Shown here piece by piece: positions 9,784 to 19,990 of a DNA stretch of 64,000 nucleotides. The stretch's first letter is position 1. Each line of letters starts with the position of its first letter. This DNA comes from Paracoccus acridae (GTDB lineage: Bacteria > Pseudomonadota > Alphaproteobacteria > Rhodobacterales > Rhodobacteraceae), in the NCBI RefSeq assembly GCF_014642735.1, contig NZ_BMIV01000001.1:401364-465363 (forward strand), in the 5' to 3' direction. Under the pieces are notes generated by a model that saw only the letters and a list, made by a program, of their open reading frames with translations, did no database searches and was not told where the DNA came from. Both the position numbers and the translations under genes were made by a program.

Positions 9784-10256
9784 CCGGCCCGCGCCTGGTC
9801 CACGGCGGTGACCTGCGCCTGCGCCCCGGTCACGCCGCGTTCGAAGATCAGCCAGGTCAGGGGCGATTTCACCTTCAGCACGCCGCCATAATATTCCATC
9901 TCGGTCGCCGATTGCAGAACCTCGAAGAAGCGGTTCTCGATCGTGGTGTTCTTGCCGCAAGGCACGTTGGTCTTTTGCAGCGGCGACAGCGCGACAAGCG
10001 GCAGTTCCGCATTGTTGATGGCGCCATAGCCGTTGCAGGGGCCACGGCCCGACACGCTTTTCTCGCCGATGGTCAGGGTCATGTTGCGCAGCGGCACGGT
10101 CGCGCCGTCCATGCCCACCAGTGCATAGTCGCCGCCCGGAATGAAGCCCCGGTCGTTTGCGGGATCCACGGCCGGCGTGGCCGGTTCGCAGGCGGCAAGG
10201 GCAAAGGCTGCGGCGGTCAGCGCGCCGAACGTGCCAAATCGGGCAAGGCGGGACAT
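9777..10256 (-). CDS. META-domain (HslJ-like) lipoprotein
   Basis: This is a 159-residue predicted lipoprotein. The signal peptide ends with the lipobox LAAC (Cys23). The mature part resembles the META/HslJ domain, with SGRGPCNGYGA and a second conserved cysteine in TNVPCGKN. Proteins of this family are envelope-associated and linked to heat or antibiotic stress in some bacteria, but the biochemical role is unknown. The chosen ATG has an AGGAG box 6 bases upstream on the minus strand; a longer frame to 10298 lacks one. It converges with recO. Confidence 0.82.
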   Translation of the reverse strand: MSRLARFGTFGALTAAAFALAACEPATPAVDPANDRGFIPGGDYALVGMDGATVPLRNMTLTIGEKSVSGRGPCNGYGAINNAELPLVALSPLQKTNVPCGKNTTIENRFFEVLQSATEMEYYGGVLKVKSPLTWLIFERGVTGAQAQVTAVDQARAGQ

Positions 10257-10334
10257 GTCGGGTCTCCTGTGGGCGATCGTCGAAAGGGAATGCGGCAAAA
10301 CCGCTTTGGTTGCAGCACCCTAGACGAAAGGCGA

Positions 10335-11942
10335 TCAGCCTAACAGACGCCGGGCGATCACTTGCGCCTGAATTTCGGCGGCACCTTCAAAAATATTGAG
10401 GATGCGTGCATCGCACAACACCCGGCTGATGGGGTATTCCAGCGCAAAGCCGTTGCCGCCGTGGATCTGCAAGGCATTGTCGGCCGATGCCCAGGCCACA
10501 CGCGCGCCCAGCAGCTTGGCCATCCCGGCCTCCAGGTCGCAGCGGTGGCCGTGGTCCTTTTCCCAGGCGCTGAAATAGGTCAGTTGCCGTGCGATCATGA
10601 TCTCCACCGCCATCATGGCCAGCTTGTCGGCGACGCGCGGAAAGGCGATCAGCGGCTTGCCGAACTGCTTGCGGTCCAGCGCATATTGCAGGCCCAGTTC
10701 CAGGGCGTTCTGCGCCACCCCGATGGCTCGCGCCGCCGTCTGGATGCGGGCGGATTCGAAGGTCTGCATCAACTGCTTGAAGCCCTGGCCGGTCACGCCG
10801 CCCAGAAGGTTTTCGGCGCTGACGGTGAAGCCGTCGAAGCCAAGCTCGTATTCCTTCATGCCGCGATAGCCCAGCACCTCGATCTCGCCGCCGGTCATGC
10901 CGGGGGTGGGGAAGGGATCCGCATCCGTGCCGGGGGTCTTTTCGGCCAGGAACATCGACAGGCCCCGATAATCGGTGGTGTCGGGATCGGTGCGGGCCAG
11001 CAAGGTCATCACATGGGTGCGCGCGGCATGGGTGATCCAGGTCTTGTTGCCGGTGATGGTCCAGCTATCGCCATCCAGAACCGCCCGCGTGCGCAGGCTG
11101 CCCAGGTCGCTGCCAGTGTTTGGCTCGGTGAAGACCGCCGTGGGCAGGATTTCCCCCGATGCCAGGCGCGGCAGCCAGTGGGCCTTCTGCGCATCGGTCC
11201 CGCCCCCCAGGATCAGTTCCGCTGCGATTTCGGACCGCGTGCCCAGCGAACCCACGCCGATATAGCCGCGCGACAGTTCCTCGGACACGACGACCATCGC
11301 GGCCTTGGACAGGCCCAGGCCGCCGAACTCCTCGGGGATGGTCAGGCCGAAGACGCCCAGTTCGGCCAGTTCCGCGATGATCTCCATCGGGATCAGCTCG
11401 TCCTTCAGGTGCCAGCCGTGTGCGTGGGGGACCACCTTGTCGTCGGCCCAGCGGCGGAACTGGTCGCGGATCATTTCCAGATCCTCGTCCAGGCTCGAGG
11501 CGCCGAATGTCGCGCTGCCCTTGTTCTCGGCGATCAGGGCGGCAAGGCGGGCGCGAGCCTCGGGCGTGTTGCCGGCCATCAGGGCGCGGGCCGCCGGGGA
11601 CGGCTGCCAGTCCAGGCCCAGGTCGGACAGGCGGGCGAATTCCGTCTGGCTCATCGGGATGCCGCCCATGATCTGGGACAGGTATTCGCCAAAGCCGATT
11701 TGGGTGATCAGGCCCTCGATCTCTCCGCTGGCGCGGGCGGACCAGGCGGCAAGCTGGCGCAGCGATTCGACATAAGTGGCAAGCCAGGACAGCGCATGGG
11801 CCGCGTGCTGGTGGCGTTCCAGGGCCTCGGCATCGACCTTGCCCGCGGGCGAGACGGCGGCGCGTAGCCCCTCGGTCGCGCGGGACTGGAGGTCGGCAAG
11901 CTCGGACAGGACGGCGTCGAACTGGTGCGGCATGTCTTTCAT
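10335..11942 (-). CDS. mcd: Acyl-CoA dehydrogenase, probable (2S)-methylsuccinyl-CoA dehydrogenase
   Basis: This is a 535-residue flavoprotein of the acyl-CoA dehydrogenase family with an extra N-terminal helical region of about 150 residues before the catalytic core. The core carries TAVFTEPNTGSDLGSLRTRA (FAD/substrate signature) and the C-terminal QIHGGNGFALEYPISRVLCDARI, then IFEGAAEIQ. The length and N-terminal extension match Mcd of the ethylmalonyl-CoA pathway, which converts methylsuccinyl-CoA to mesaconyl-CoA and passes electrons to ETF. The specific assignment comes from recalled similarity to the Paracoccus/Rhodobacter enzyme. A general acyl-CoA dehydrogenase is the alternative. An ATG three codons downstream (11933) is also possible. 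Confidence 0.8.
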   Translation of the reverse strand: MKDMPHQFDAVLSELADLQSRATEGLRAAVSPAGKVDAEALERHQHAAHALSWLATYVESLRQLAAWSARASGEIEGLITQIGFGEYLSQIMGGIPMSQTEFARLSDLGLDWQPSPAARALMAGNTPEARARLAALIAENKGSATFGASSLDEDLEMIRDQFRRWADDKVVPHAHGWHLKDELIPMEIIAELAELGVFGLTIPEEFGGLGLSKAAMVVVSEELSRGYIGVGSLGTRSEIAAELILGGGTDAQKAHWLPRLASGEILPTAVFTEPNTGSDLGSLRTRAVLDGDSWTITGNKTWITHAARTHVMTLLARTDPDTTDYRGLSMFLAEKTPGTDADPFPTPGMTGGEIEVLGYRGMKEYELGFDGFTVSAENLLGGVTGQGFKQLMQTFESARIQTAARAIGVAQNALELGLQYALDRKQFGKPLIAFPRVADKLAMMAVEIMIARQLTYFSAWEKDHGHRCDLEAGMAKLLGARVAWASADNALQIHGGNGFALEYPISRVLCDARILNIFEGAAEIQAQVIARRLLG

Positions 11943-12102
11943 GGATTCGGCCCCTTTTGCGGCATTGCAGCATGGGTAGCGCCTTCGCACCCGCGGCGCA
12001 AGATTAATACGATTAGAGGCGCTGCATTGAACGAATATGTCGGATCGAATCGCGTCGGATGTGGCATTTCCATTCCCTGCGCGGGCCGCTAGCTTGCCGG
12101 GC

Positions 12103-12867
12103 ATGTTTGGACTGGATCCCTGGCAATTCTGGACGATCTTCGCCGTCACGGCCTTTGCGGGCTTCGTGAAGGGGGCCATTGGTTTCGCCATGCCGCTGGT
12201 GATGGCTTCGGCCTTTGCCTCGATCCTGCCGCCGCAGGTGGCCCTCGCGGCCTTGATCCTGCCGGTGCTGACCACCAACGTGCACCAGTCCCTGCGCCAG
12301 GGACCAGCCGCCGCCATCCAGTCGATCCGCAATTTCCGCTGGCATATCGGCATGGTGCTGGTCTTCCTGATGCTGTCGGCGGGCCTGGCCCGGCAGATCC
12401 CGCAGGGGCTGATGTATGCGCTGTTGGGCCTGCCGATCCTGGCCTTCGCCTTGTGGCAGCTTGCGGGCAGGCCGATGACCCTGCCCATCCATCACCGCCG
12501 CCGGGCCGAGATCGCGACCGGCATCGTCGGCGGGCTTTACGGCGGCGTGTCCGGCATCTGGGGGCCGCCGCTGGTCGTGCTGCTGCTGTCGCTGGGCGTG
12601 CCCAAGCAGGAACAGGTCCGCGTGCAGGGCGTGGTCTTCCTGCTGGGGGCGGCGGGGCTGACCGCCGCGCATCTGGCATCGGGGATCCTGAACGCGCAGA
12701 CGATCCCCTTGTCCGCCGTCCTCTGCATCCCGGCCTTTGCGGGGATGCTGGCGGGCTTTGCCTTGCAGGACCGCATGGATGTCGCGCAATTTCGCCGCTG
12801 GACGCTGATCCTGCTGGTCATCACCGGCCTGAACCTTGTCCGCCGCGCCCTTTCAGACTGGATTTGA
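12103..12867 (+). CDS. TauE/SafE family membrane permease
   Basis: This is a polytopic membrane protein of 254 residues with about seven to eight hydrophobic segments. The N-terminal half contains [17 protein letters not shown], the glycine-rich first repeat of TauE/SafE proteins, and the second half contains [21 protein letters not shown]. Family members are thought to export sulfite or sulfonate-derived organic anions; the substrate here is unknown. The ATG at 12103 gives a hydrophobic start typical of the family, whereas a longer frame from 12037 would add a charged tail. dapE starts one base after its stop. Confidence 0.88.
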   Translation: MFGLDPWQFWTIFAVTAFAGFVKGAIGFAMPLVMASAFASILPPQVALAALILPVLTTNVHQSLRQGPAAAIQSIRNFRWHIGMVLVFLMLSAGLARQIPQGLMYALLGLPILAFALWQLAGRPMTLPIHHRRRAEIATGIVGGLYGGVSGIWGPPLVVLLLSLGVPKQEQVRVQGVVFLLGAAGLTAAHLASGILNAQTIPLSAVLCIPAFAGMLAGFALQDRMDVAQFRRWTLILLVITGLNLVRRALSDWI

Positions 12868-12868
12868 C

Positions 12869-14005
12869 ATGATCGACGCCGCCGACCTGACCGCCCGCCT
12901 GATCCGCTGCCCTTCCGTCACGCCAAACGAAGGGGGCGCCCTGGTCCTGCTGGGCGACCTGCTGGCCGATGCGGGGTTCGAGGTCCACCGCGTCGATCGC
13001 AACGGCACGCCCAACCTGTTCGCCCGCTGGGGCCGGAAGGGGGCGCGTGCCCTGGGCTTCAACGGCCATACCGACGTGGTCCCGCCCGGCGACCCGGACT
13101 CCTGGACCCATCCCCCCTTCAGCGGCCATGTCGAGGATGGCGTCATCTGGGGGCGCGGCGCCACCGACATGAAATCCGGCGTCGCGGCCTTTGTCGCCGC
13201 CGCCATTGACTTCGTGCGCGAAACGCCCCCCGACGGCACGGTGATCCTGACCATCACCGGGGACGAGGAAGGCCCGTCCCGCGACGGCACCATCGCCATC
13301 CTCGACTGGATGGAGGCCCATGGCGAACGCATGGACGCCTGCATCGTGGGCGAGCCCTCGAACCCCGAGATCATGGGCGAGATGATGAAGATCGGCCGGC
13401 GCGGATCGGCCACCTATACGGTCACCGCCAAGGGGGTGCAGGGCCATGCCGCCTATCCGCACCGGGCCAGGAACCCGTTGCACGCCCTGACGGCATACCT
13501 GAACGACCTGATCGCCGTCCCGCTGGACGCAGGCACCGACCACTTCGACCCCACCGGGTTGCAGATCACCAGCATCGACTGCGGCAATCCTGCGTCCAAC
13601 GTGATCCCGGAAACGGCGCGGGCGGTGGTCAACATCCGCTTCAACGACCTGCATACCGGGGCCAGCCTGGAAGCCGAACTGAAGGCCCGCGCCGCCCGCG
13701 TGACCCAGGCCACCGGCGTCGCCCTGACCATCGACAGCCAGATCAGCGGCGAGGCTTTCCTGACCCAACCCGGCCCCTTCGTGGATCTGGTCCGCAGCGT
13801 CGTCACCCAGGAAACCAACCGCCAGCCGGTCCTGTCCACCAGCGGCGGCACGTCCGACGCGCGCTTTGTCAAGAACCACTGCCCGGTGGTCGAATTCGGC
13901 CTTGTCGGTGCCTATATGCACCAGGTGAACGAACGCGTGCCCGTGGCGCAGGTCCGGCAGCTCAAGACCATCTACCAGCGGATCCTGGAAAAATATTTCG
14001 AATGA
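12869..14005 (+). CDS. dapE: Succinyl-diaminopimelate desuccinylase DapE
   Basis: DapE hydrolyses N-succinyl-LL-diaminopimelate to LL-diaminopimelate and succinate in the lysine/peptidoglycan precursor pathway. The 378-residue M20-family metallohydrolase shows [13 protein letters not shown] at the start and the dizinc motifs [24 protein letters not shown] and [12 protein letters not shown], with [11 protein letters not shown] towards the end. The ATG at 12869 follows the permease stop directly. lysA, which completes the pathway, is at 35407. Its stop overlaps the next start as ATGA. Confidence 0.96.
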   Translation: MIDAADLTARLIRCPSVTPNEGGALVLLGDLLADAGFEVHRVDRNGTPNLFARWGRKGARALGFNGHTDVVPPGDPDSWTHPPFSGHVEDGVIWGRGATDMKSGVAAFVAAAIDFVRETPPDGTVILTITGDEEGPSRDGTIAILDWMEAHGERMDACIVGEPSNPEIMGEMMKIGRRGSATYTVTAKGVQGHAAYPHRARNPLHALTAYLNDLIAVPLDAGTDHFDPTGLQITSIDCGNPASNVIPETARAVVNIRFNDLHTGASLEAELKARAARVTQATGVALTIDSQISGEAFLTQPGPFVDLVRSVVTQETNRQPVLSTSGGTSDARFVKNHCPVVEFGLVGAYMHQVNERVPVAQVRQLKTIYQRILEKYFE

Positions 14006-14418
14006 AGATCGAACAGACGACCGACCTTGCCGCCTGCCTTGCCCTGCGCCGCACCGTGTTCATCGAGGAACAGGGCGTTCCCGAGGATCGCGAGATCGAC
14101 GGGTTGGACGACAGCGCCCTTCACCTGCTGGCGACCCATGACGGCCAGCCCATCGGCAGCGCCCGCATCCTGCTGGACGGCGAGACGGGCAAGATCGGCC
14201 GCGTCTGCGTGCTGCCCCAGGCGCGGGGCACGGGCCTGGGCGCGGCGCTGATCCGGGCCTCGCTTGACGTGCTGCGCGTGCAGCCGGGGATCACCCGCGC
14301 CAAGCTGGGGGCGCAGACCCACGCGCTCGGCTTTTATGAAAAGCTGGGCTTCACCGCTTACGGTCCCGTTTACGACGATGCCGGAATCCCGCATCGTGAC
14401 ATGACCCGCGACCTTTGA
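14002..14418 (+). CDS. GNAT family N-acetyltransferase, ElaA-like
   Basis: This is a 138-residue single GNAT domain. [22 protein letters not shown] is typical of ElaA-type proteins. The acetyl-CoA-binding loop is [19 protein letters not shown] (Q/RxxGxG/A motif), and the C-terminus has [15 protein letters not shown]. It should transfer an acetyl group to an amine, but the acceptor is not identifiable. It is translationally coupled to dapE by an ATGA overlap and rnr follows after 11 bases. Confidence 0.88.
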   Translation: MKIEQTTDLAACLALRRTVFIEEQGVPEDREIDGLDDSALHLLATHDGQPIGSARILLDGETGKIGRVCVLPQARGTGLGAALIRASLDVLRVQPGITRAKLGAQTHALGFYEKLGFTAYGPVYDDAGIPHRDMTRDL

Positions 14419-14429
14419 AGGACCGACAC

Positions 14430-16673
14430 ATGGCCCAGCTTCCCAGCAAGGAACAGATCATGGAATGGGTCGCGGAACATCCCGACGCCAATTCCAAGCG
14501 CGACATCGCCAAGGCCTTCGGCATCAAGGGCGCCGAACGGATCGAACTGAAGCGCCTGCTGAAGGAACTGGAGGGCGAGGGCCATCTGGAACGCCGCCGC
14601 CGCCATTACCTTGACGCCGAACGCCTGCCGCCGGTCACGGTGCTGGAACTGCTGCCGCCGGACGGGTCGGGCGATCTGTTCGCGCGGCCGATGGAATGGC
14701 ATGGCGACGGGCCGATGCCGCGTATCCTTTACGCCCCGCGCGACAGCGACCCGGCACTTGGCCGGGGCGACCGCTTCCTGGGCCGCCTGGTCGAGGTGCA
14801 GGGCGAGGATTACCAGTATCAGGCCCGCCTGATCCGCCGCATCACCGCCGCGCCCCACCGCATCACCGGCATCTTCCGCAAGGAGGCCGAGGGCGGCCGC
14901 ATCATCCCCATCGACAAGGGCCAGGACAAGGAATGGCGCGTCCGCCATGACGCCACGCAGGGCGCGCAGAACGGCGAACTGGTGCAGGCCGAACAGGTCG
15001 GACCCAAGGGCCGGCTGGGCCTGCCCAGTGCGCGGATCATCGAACGGCTGGGCGATCCTTCCGCCCCCCGCGCGGTCAGCCTGATCGCCATCCACCAGCA
15101 CGGTATTCCCGACGATTTCCCCGATGCCGTGATCGCCGAGGCCGAGGGCGCCAAGCCCGCCACCATGAAGGGGCGCGAGGATCTGCGCGACCTGCCCCTG
15201 GTGACCATCGACCCCTCGGATGCGCGCGACCATGACGACGCGGTGGCCGCCCATATCGAGGATGACGGCGGCGCCACCATCTGGGTCGCCATCGCCGATG
15301 TCGCCCATTACGTCACCCCCGGCAGCGCCCTTGACCGAGAGGCTTGGCTGCGCGGCAATTCCACCTATTTCCCCGACCGCGTCGTGCCGATGCTGCCCGA
15401 GGCGCTGTCGGCCGACCTGTGTTCGCTGCACGAAGGCCTGGACCGCCCGGTGATCGCCGTGCGGATGCGGCTGGATTCGCAAGGCAACAAGATCAGCCAC
15501 AACTTCCATCGCGGCATGATGAACAGCCGCGCATCCCTCGCCTATGAACAGGCGCAGGCGGCGGCGGACGGCAAGCCCGACGCGCAGACCGAACCGCTGC
15601 TGGACAGCGTGATCCGTCCGCTGTGGCACGCCTATGGCCTGCTCAGGGAAGCCCGTGCCCGCCGCCAACCGCTGGATCTGGACCTGCCGGAACGCCGGAT
15701 CGAACTGACCCCGGACGGCCGGGTGAAATCCGTGAACTTCCGCGAACGCTTCGACGCCCATCGCCTGATCGAGGAATTCATGGTCCTGGCCAATGTCGCT
15801 GCGGCCGAGGAACTGACCCGCCGCCAGCGTCCGCTGCTGTTCCGGGTGCATGAGGAACCCAGCCTTGCCAAGATCGACGCGCTGCGCGAGGTGGCCCAGG
15901 CCTCGGGCTTCACGCTGGCCAAGGGGCAGGTGCTGCATACCAGCCACCTGAACCGCCTGCTGGCCCAGTCCGAGGGCACCGATTTCGACGAACTGATCAA
16001 CATCAGCACGCTGCGGTCCATGACGCAGGCCTATTACCACCCGGAAAACTTCGGCCACTTCGGGCTGGCGCTGAAAAGCTATGCCCATTTCACCTCGCCC
16101 ATCCGGCGCTATTCCGACCTGGTGGTGCACCGGGCGCTGATTTCCGCGCATGGCTGGGGCAAGGACGGCCTCAGCCCGCAGGACATGGACCGCCTGTCTG
16201 AAACCGCCACCCATATCAGCGAAACCGAGCGCCGCAGCATGGCGGCCGAACGCGACACGACCGACCGCTATCTGGCCGCCTTCCTGTCCGAACGCGTCGG
16301 ATCCGAGATGACGGGACGGATCAGCGGCGTCCAGAAATTCGGCGCCTTCGTCAAGCTGGACGAGACCGGGGCCGACGGCCTGTTGCCGATCCGGGCCATC
16401 GGGAACGAATATTTCCACTTTGATCCCGACGCGCAGATGCTGATCGGCAGCGATACGGGCCTGGAGATTGGCCTGGGCCAGCGCGTCACCGTGCGCCTGG
16501 CCGAGGCGATCCCGATGACAGGTGGCCTGACGCTGGACCTGCTGGAACTGGACGGCCAGCCGCTGCCGCGCGGTCCGCAAAAGGGCAAGCGCGGGCGCGG
16601 CCCCCGACCCATGTCCACCAAGTCGCGCCTGGCCGAGATCAAGCGCGCGACCAAGCGCCGCCGCAAGCGCTAG
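14430..16673 (+). CDS. rnr: Ribonuclease R
   Basis: RNase R is a processive 3'-to-5' exoribonuclease that degrades structured RNA. The 747-residue protein begins with a winged-helix region (NSKRDIAKAFGIKGAERIEL), followed by cold-shock-like RNA-binding domains. The RNB catalytic domain has TIDPSDARDHDDAVAA around residue 265, with the metal-binding aspartates. An S1 domain follows near residue 630 (GRISGVQKFGAFVKLDETG), and the tail is lysine/arginine-rich. The ATG at 14430 has AAGGA upstream. A longer frame starting with TTG is less likely. Confidence 0.96.
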   Translation: MAQLPSKEQIMEWVAEHPDANSKRDIAKAFGIKGAERIELKRLLKELEGEGHLERRRRHYLDAERLPPVTVLELLPPDGSGDLFARPMEWHGDGPMPRILYAPRDSDPALGRGDRFLGRLVEVQGEDYQYQARLIRRITAAPHRITGIFRKEAEGGRIIPIDKGQDKEWRVRHDATQGAQNGELVQAEQVGPKGRLGLPSARIIERLGDPSAPRAVSLIAIHQHGIPDDFPDAVIAEAEGAKPATMKGREDLRDLPLVTIDPSDARDHDDAVAAHIEDDGGATIWVAIADVAHYVTPGSALDREAWLRGNSTYFPDRVVPMLPEALSADLCSLHEGLDRPVIAVRMRLDSQGNKISHNFHRGMMNSRASLAYEQAQAAADGKPDAQTEPLLDSVIRPLWHAYGLLREARARRQPLDLDLPERRIELTPDGRVKSVNFRERFDAHRLIEEFMVLANVAAAEELTRRQRPLLFRVHEEPSLAKIDALREVAQASGFTLAKGQVLHTSHLNRLLAQSEGTDFDELINISTLRSMTQAYYHPENFGHFGLALKSYAHFTSPIRRYSDLVVHRALISAHGWGKDGLSPQDMDRLSETATHISETERRSMAAERDTTDRYLAAFLSERVGSEMTGRISGVQKFGAFVKLDETGADGLLPIRAIGNEYFHFDPDAQMLIGSDTGLEIGLGQRVTVRLAEAIPMTGGLTLDLLELDGQPLPRGPQKGKRGRGPRPMSTKSRLAEIKRATKRRRKR

Positions 16674-16680
16674 GCGCCTT

Positions 16681-16733
16681 TTCATTCTGGCGGAAATATC
16701 CCTGGGGGCGTGGGGGGCAGGCCCCCCACGCCG
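16681..16733 (-). repeat. Hairpin/GGATATTT interspersed repeat, copy A
   Basis: Read on the minus strand this is a GC hairpin (CGTGGGGGGC/GCCCCCCACG, tiny loop) followed by CCCCCAGGGATATTTCC and CCAGAATGAA. It shares this architecture with copies at 36699, 43843 and 46740. It fills the gap between the convergent rnr and type I adaptor genes and can also act as a bidirectional terminator. Confidence 0.7.
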
Positions 16734-18242
16734 TCAGCTTTCCCGGAATGCCCGGTTGAAGTAATCGGCCAGCGGCTTGACCAGATAGGCCATGGGGCTG
16801 CGTTCGCCCGTCTGGATGAAGACCTCGACCGGCATCCCCGGGATCAGCGCAAGATCGCCCAGCTTTTCAAGCTGTTCCGCAGGGATCGTCACTTCGGCGC
16901 GGTAATAGGGCATCCGCGTCGCCTCATCCATCAACGCATCCGCCGACACACGGCCCAGCACGCCGTCGATTTCCGGCGTCGTGCGCGATGAAAAGGCCGA
17001 AAAACGCAGCACCACCGGCTGGCCGGCCTGCACCTCGTCCACGTTGATCGTGGCCAGGCGCGCGCTGACGACCAGGGGGCGGTCCTGCGGGATCACATAA
17101 AGGACCGGATCGGCCGGACGGATCACCGACCGGGGCGTCGTCACCTGCATGTTGTAGATCACGCCCGCCGCCGGCGCGCGGATGTCCAGGCGGTTGATCT
17201 GTTCGATCAGGCTGCGGCGTCGTTCGGCAAGCTCCAGCTCGCGATAGCCCAGGTCGCGCAACTCGGTTTCCGCTTCCTCGCGCCGTTCTGCGCCCAGGCG
17301 AAGCCGCTGGATGTCCAGTTCGGTTTGACGGGTTTCCGCAGCGGCCCGGCTGGCCTTCAGTTCGCCCACCTGGCCGTCCAGGCTTGCAGCCTCACGTTCC
17401 AGGGCCAGCACCCGCGACGCCTGCGCCAGGCCGCGATCCAGCAGGGATTGCTGGTCCTCCAGTTCCTCTCCGATCAGTTCGCGCTGGCGGTTGAGCGCCA
17501 CGATCTGCGCGTCGATGCCCTCGACCTGCTGGCGGACCTGTTCGGATTGCTTTTCCAACTGCTCGATCGACTGGCGCAGGGTGTCGCGGCGGGTGGCGAA
17601 AAGGCTTCGCTGGCCCTCGATCAGGGCTTGCAGATCGGCATCGTCTTCGGCGGCGGTCAGCAGTTCCTCGGGGATTTCCATGGTTTCCGCATCGGCGCGC
17701 TCGGCCTCGAGCCTGCCTCGGCGGGCCAGGATCTCGAAATACTGGCCTTCGACGATGGCATGTTCGGTCCGCAGCAGGCTGCCGTCCAGGCGGATCAGGG
17801 GCTGGCCCGCCTCGACCGTCTCGCCGTCCTTGACCAGGATATCCTCGACCACGCCGCCGTCCGGGTGCTGCACGATCTGGCGCTGCTGTTCGACCTCGAC
17901 CTGGCCGCTGGCCACGACCGCGCCCGAGATGCGGCTTTGCATCGCCCAGACGGTGAAGCCGCCCAGCAACACGAGGATGGCGATGAGCCCGGTCCAGAGC
18001 GCGCCTCGAACCGACCAGCGGGACGGATCGGGCGGCGCGATCGGCCGGGGCGGCGCCGGGGGCATCGGCGGCTCGACCGGGGGGGCGGGCTCGGCCTGCG
18101 TGGGCGGGCGGGATGCGGCGGGGCCGGGGATCGGTGTGTCGGTCGGGGGGGCGATGCGGCTGGACAGGATGCCCGTCTGGATGCCTGACGGACGCGGGGC
18201 GGGATTTTGCCCGCCTTCGGGCCTTTGGTTCTCGTTGCTCAT
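16734..18242 (-). CDS. Type I secretion periplasmic adaptor (HlyD/PrtE family)
   Basis: This is the membrane-fusion protein of a type I secretion system, linking the inner-membrane ABC exporter to an outer-membrane TolC-like channel. Of 502 residues, the first 75 are proline-rich and cytoplasmic. One membrane segment follows (about residues 80-100, IAILVLLGGFTVWAM), then a lipoyl-like half motif, a long coiled-coil hairpin (about residues 180-370, rich in Glu, Gln, Arg and Leu), and the C-terminal beta-barrel region. The start overlaps the stop of the upstream ABC gene by four bases (ATGA). The outer-membrane channel is not in this window. Confidence 0.92.
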   Translation of the reverse strand: MSNENQRPEGGQNPAPRPSGIQTGILSSRIAPPTDTPIPGPAASRPPTQAEPAPPVEPPMPPAPPRPIAPPDPSRWSVRGALWTGLIAILVLLGGFTVWAMQSRISGAVVASGQVEVEQQRQIVQHPDGGVVEDILVKDGETVEAGQPLIRLDGSLLRTEHAIVEGQYFEILARRGRLEAERADAETMEIPEELLTAAEDDADLQALIEGQRSLFATRRDTLRQSIEQLEKQSEQVRQQVEGIDAQIVALNRQRELIGEELEDQQSLLDRGLAQASRVLALEREAASLDGQVGELKASRAAAETRQTELDIQRLRLGAERREEAETELRDLGYRELELAERRRSLIEQINRLDIRAPAAGVIYNMQVTTPRSVIRPADPVLYVIPQDRPLVVSARLATINVDEVQAGQPVVLRFSAFSSRTTPEIDGVLGRVSADALMDEATRMPYYRAEVTIPAEQLEKLGDLALIPGMPVEVFIQTGERSPMAYLVKPLADYFNRAFRES

Positions 18243-19990
18243 GATACGCCCCCTACGCGTCCGGCTTCCTGGGATTTCAGGATCTGCGCTGAATTCTGTA
18301 CCATTTCCTGCAAGACCTTGTCGCGTGGCCCGAAGGCGCGGCGGATACCCTGTTCCATGACCAGAAGCAGGTCGCATTCGTTGATGGCGGCGGGCCGGTG
18401 CGCCATGATGATGACGCAGCCGTTCTGCGCCTTGACCCGCCGGATCGCCGCGTTCAGCGCCAGAGAGCCTTCGTTGTCCAGGTTCGAGTTCGGTTCATCC
18501 AGAACCAGCATCACCGGGTCGGGATACAGGGCACGGGCCAGGCCGATCCGCTGGATCTGCCCGCCCGACAGGCGGCCGGCGGCCTGGCTGATGCGCGTGT
18601 CATAGCCCCGCGGCAGATCCAGGATCATCTGATGCGCCGCCGCCGCTTGCGCCGCACGCACCACGCGGGCCGGATCCATGTCGGGCGACAGGCGGGCGAT
18701 GTTTTCGGCAATCGTCCCGTCGAACAGCGTCACCTGCTGCGGCAGATAGCCGATCATGTTGCCCAACACGTCGGGGTCGTATTGATCCAGCGTCGCCCCG
18801 CCCAGCCGGATCGACCCGGCGCCCACCGGCCAGGAACCGATCAGCGCCCTGGCAAGCGTCGATTTCCCCGCGCCCGACGGACCGATGACGCCCAATGCCT
18901 GTCCCGGCGCGATGGCAAAGGACACGCCGCGCACGGTGGCGACATTCTGTCCCGGAGGCGCGACGGAAAGCTGACGCACCTCGACCACGGCCTCGGGGCG
19001 GGGCAGGGGGGTGTGGTTGACCTGCGCGGGCTGGCGGGACAGCAGGCGGGCCAGGCGTTCCCAGGCATCCTGGGATGCCTGCACCATGGGCCAGCCGCCG
19101 ACCAGCTGTTCGACCGGCGCAAGCGCGCGGCCCATCATGATCGAACTGGCGATCATCGCGCCCGGGGTGACGGCCTGCTGCAGGACCAGCCAAGCCCCGG
19201 CGGCAAGCATGGCGCTTTGCAGGAACAGCCGGAAGGTCTTGGAAAAGACCGTAAAGCCCGATTGCAGGTCGGCGCCCTTGACGGATTGCTCCTGCGCCTC
19301 GGCCCTGGCCTTGCGCCAGCGGGCAAAGGTGGCCCCGCGCATCCCGAGAGCGCCGATCACCTCGCCTTCGTCGCGATAAAGGTCGGCCATGCGCTGCGCC
19401 TGGGCCGAAGCCGAGGTGGACTGCTGCAAGGGCGCCTTGGTCAGCGTGCGGTTCGCCAGGGTGGACACCACCAGGATCGCCCCGCCGATGGTCGCCACGA
19501 TCCCCAGCAGCGGGTGGAAGATATAGACCGCCGCCAGGAACAGGGGCGCCCAGGGCAGGTCGAAGGCGGCCAGCAGCACGGGCGAGGCGATCAGCCGCTG
19601 GACCGTGTCCAGATCGCGCATCCCGCTGGCGGCCACGGCCGATTCGTCGCCCGAAATCGCCCCCTCGCGCAGGGCTGCGGTGAAGACCCGGCCTTCCAGC
19701 CGGTCCTGAAACCGCGCGGCAATGCGCTGCATGACGCGGGCGCGGATGAAATCCACGAAGCCCATCAGCACGAACAGGAACACCACCAGCACGAACAGGG
19801 CGGTCAGCGTCTCGACCGACCGGGATGCCAGAACCCGGTCATAAACCTGCAGCATGAACAACGGCCCGGTCAGCATCAGCAGGTTCACGACGGCCGAAAA
19901 CAGCCCGACCGCGCCGAACAGGGGCAAGCCCGTGGCGCGCGCCTTGCGCAGTTCCTTGGCGCCTTCCTGAAATGCGGGCGACTTGCTCAT
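18239..19990 (-). CDS. Type I secretion ABC exporter (PrtD family)
   Basis: This is the inner-membrane ATPase/permease that drives one-step export of RTX-type proteins. The product is about 583 residues: an N-terminal ABC transmembrane domain (about five to six helices) and a C-terminal nucleotide-binding domain. The NBD has Walker A GPSGAGKST, the signature LSGGQIQRIGLARAL and Walker B VMLVLDEPNSNLD. No N-terminal C39-like domain is present, matching the PrtD class. AAGGA lies 8 bases before the ATG at 19990; the ATG at 19999 is too close to it. The likely substrate is the RTX protein at 21498-23189. Confidence 0.93.
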   Translation of the reverse strand: MSKSPAFQEGAKELRKARATGLPLFGAVGLFSAVVNLLMLTGPLFMLQVYDRVLASRSVETLTALFVLVVFLFVLMGFVDFIRARVMQRIAARFQDRLEGRVFTAALREGAISGDESAVAASGMRDLDTVQRLIASPVLLAAFDLPWAPLFLAAVYIFHPLLGIVATIGGAILVVSTLANRTLTKAPLQQSTSASAQAQRMADLYRDEGEVIGALGMRGATFARWRKARAEAQEQSVKGADLQSGFTVFSKTFRLFLQSAMLAAGAWLVLQQAVTPGAMIASSIMMGRALAPVEQLVGGWPMVQASQDAWERLARLLSRQPAQVNHTPLPRPEAVVEVRQLSVAPPGQNVATVRGVSFAIAPGQALGVIGPSGAGKSTLARALIGSWPVGAGSIRLGGATLDQYDPDVLGNMIGYLPQQVTLFDGTIAENIARLSPDMDPARVVRAAQAAAAHQMILDLPRGYDTRISQAAGRLSGGQIQRIGLARALYPDPVMLVLDEPNSNLDNEGSLALNAAIRRVKAQNGCVIIMAHRPAAINECDLLLVMEQGIRRAFGPRDKVLQEMVQNSAQILKSQEAGRVGGVS

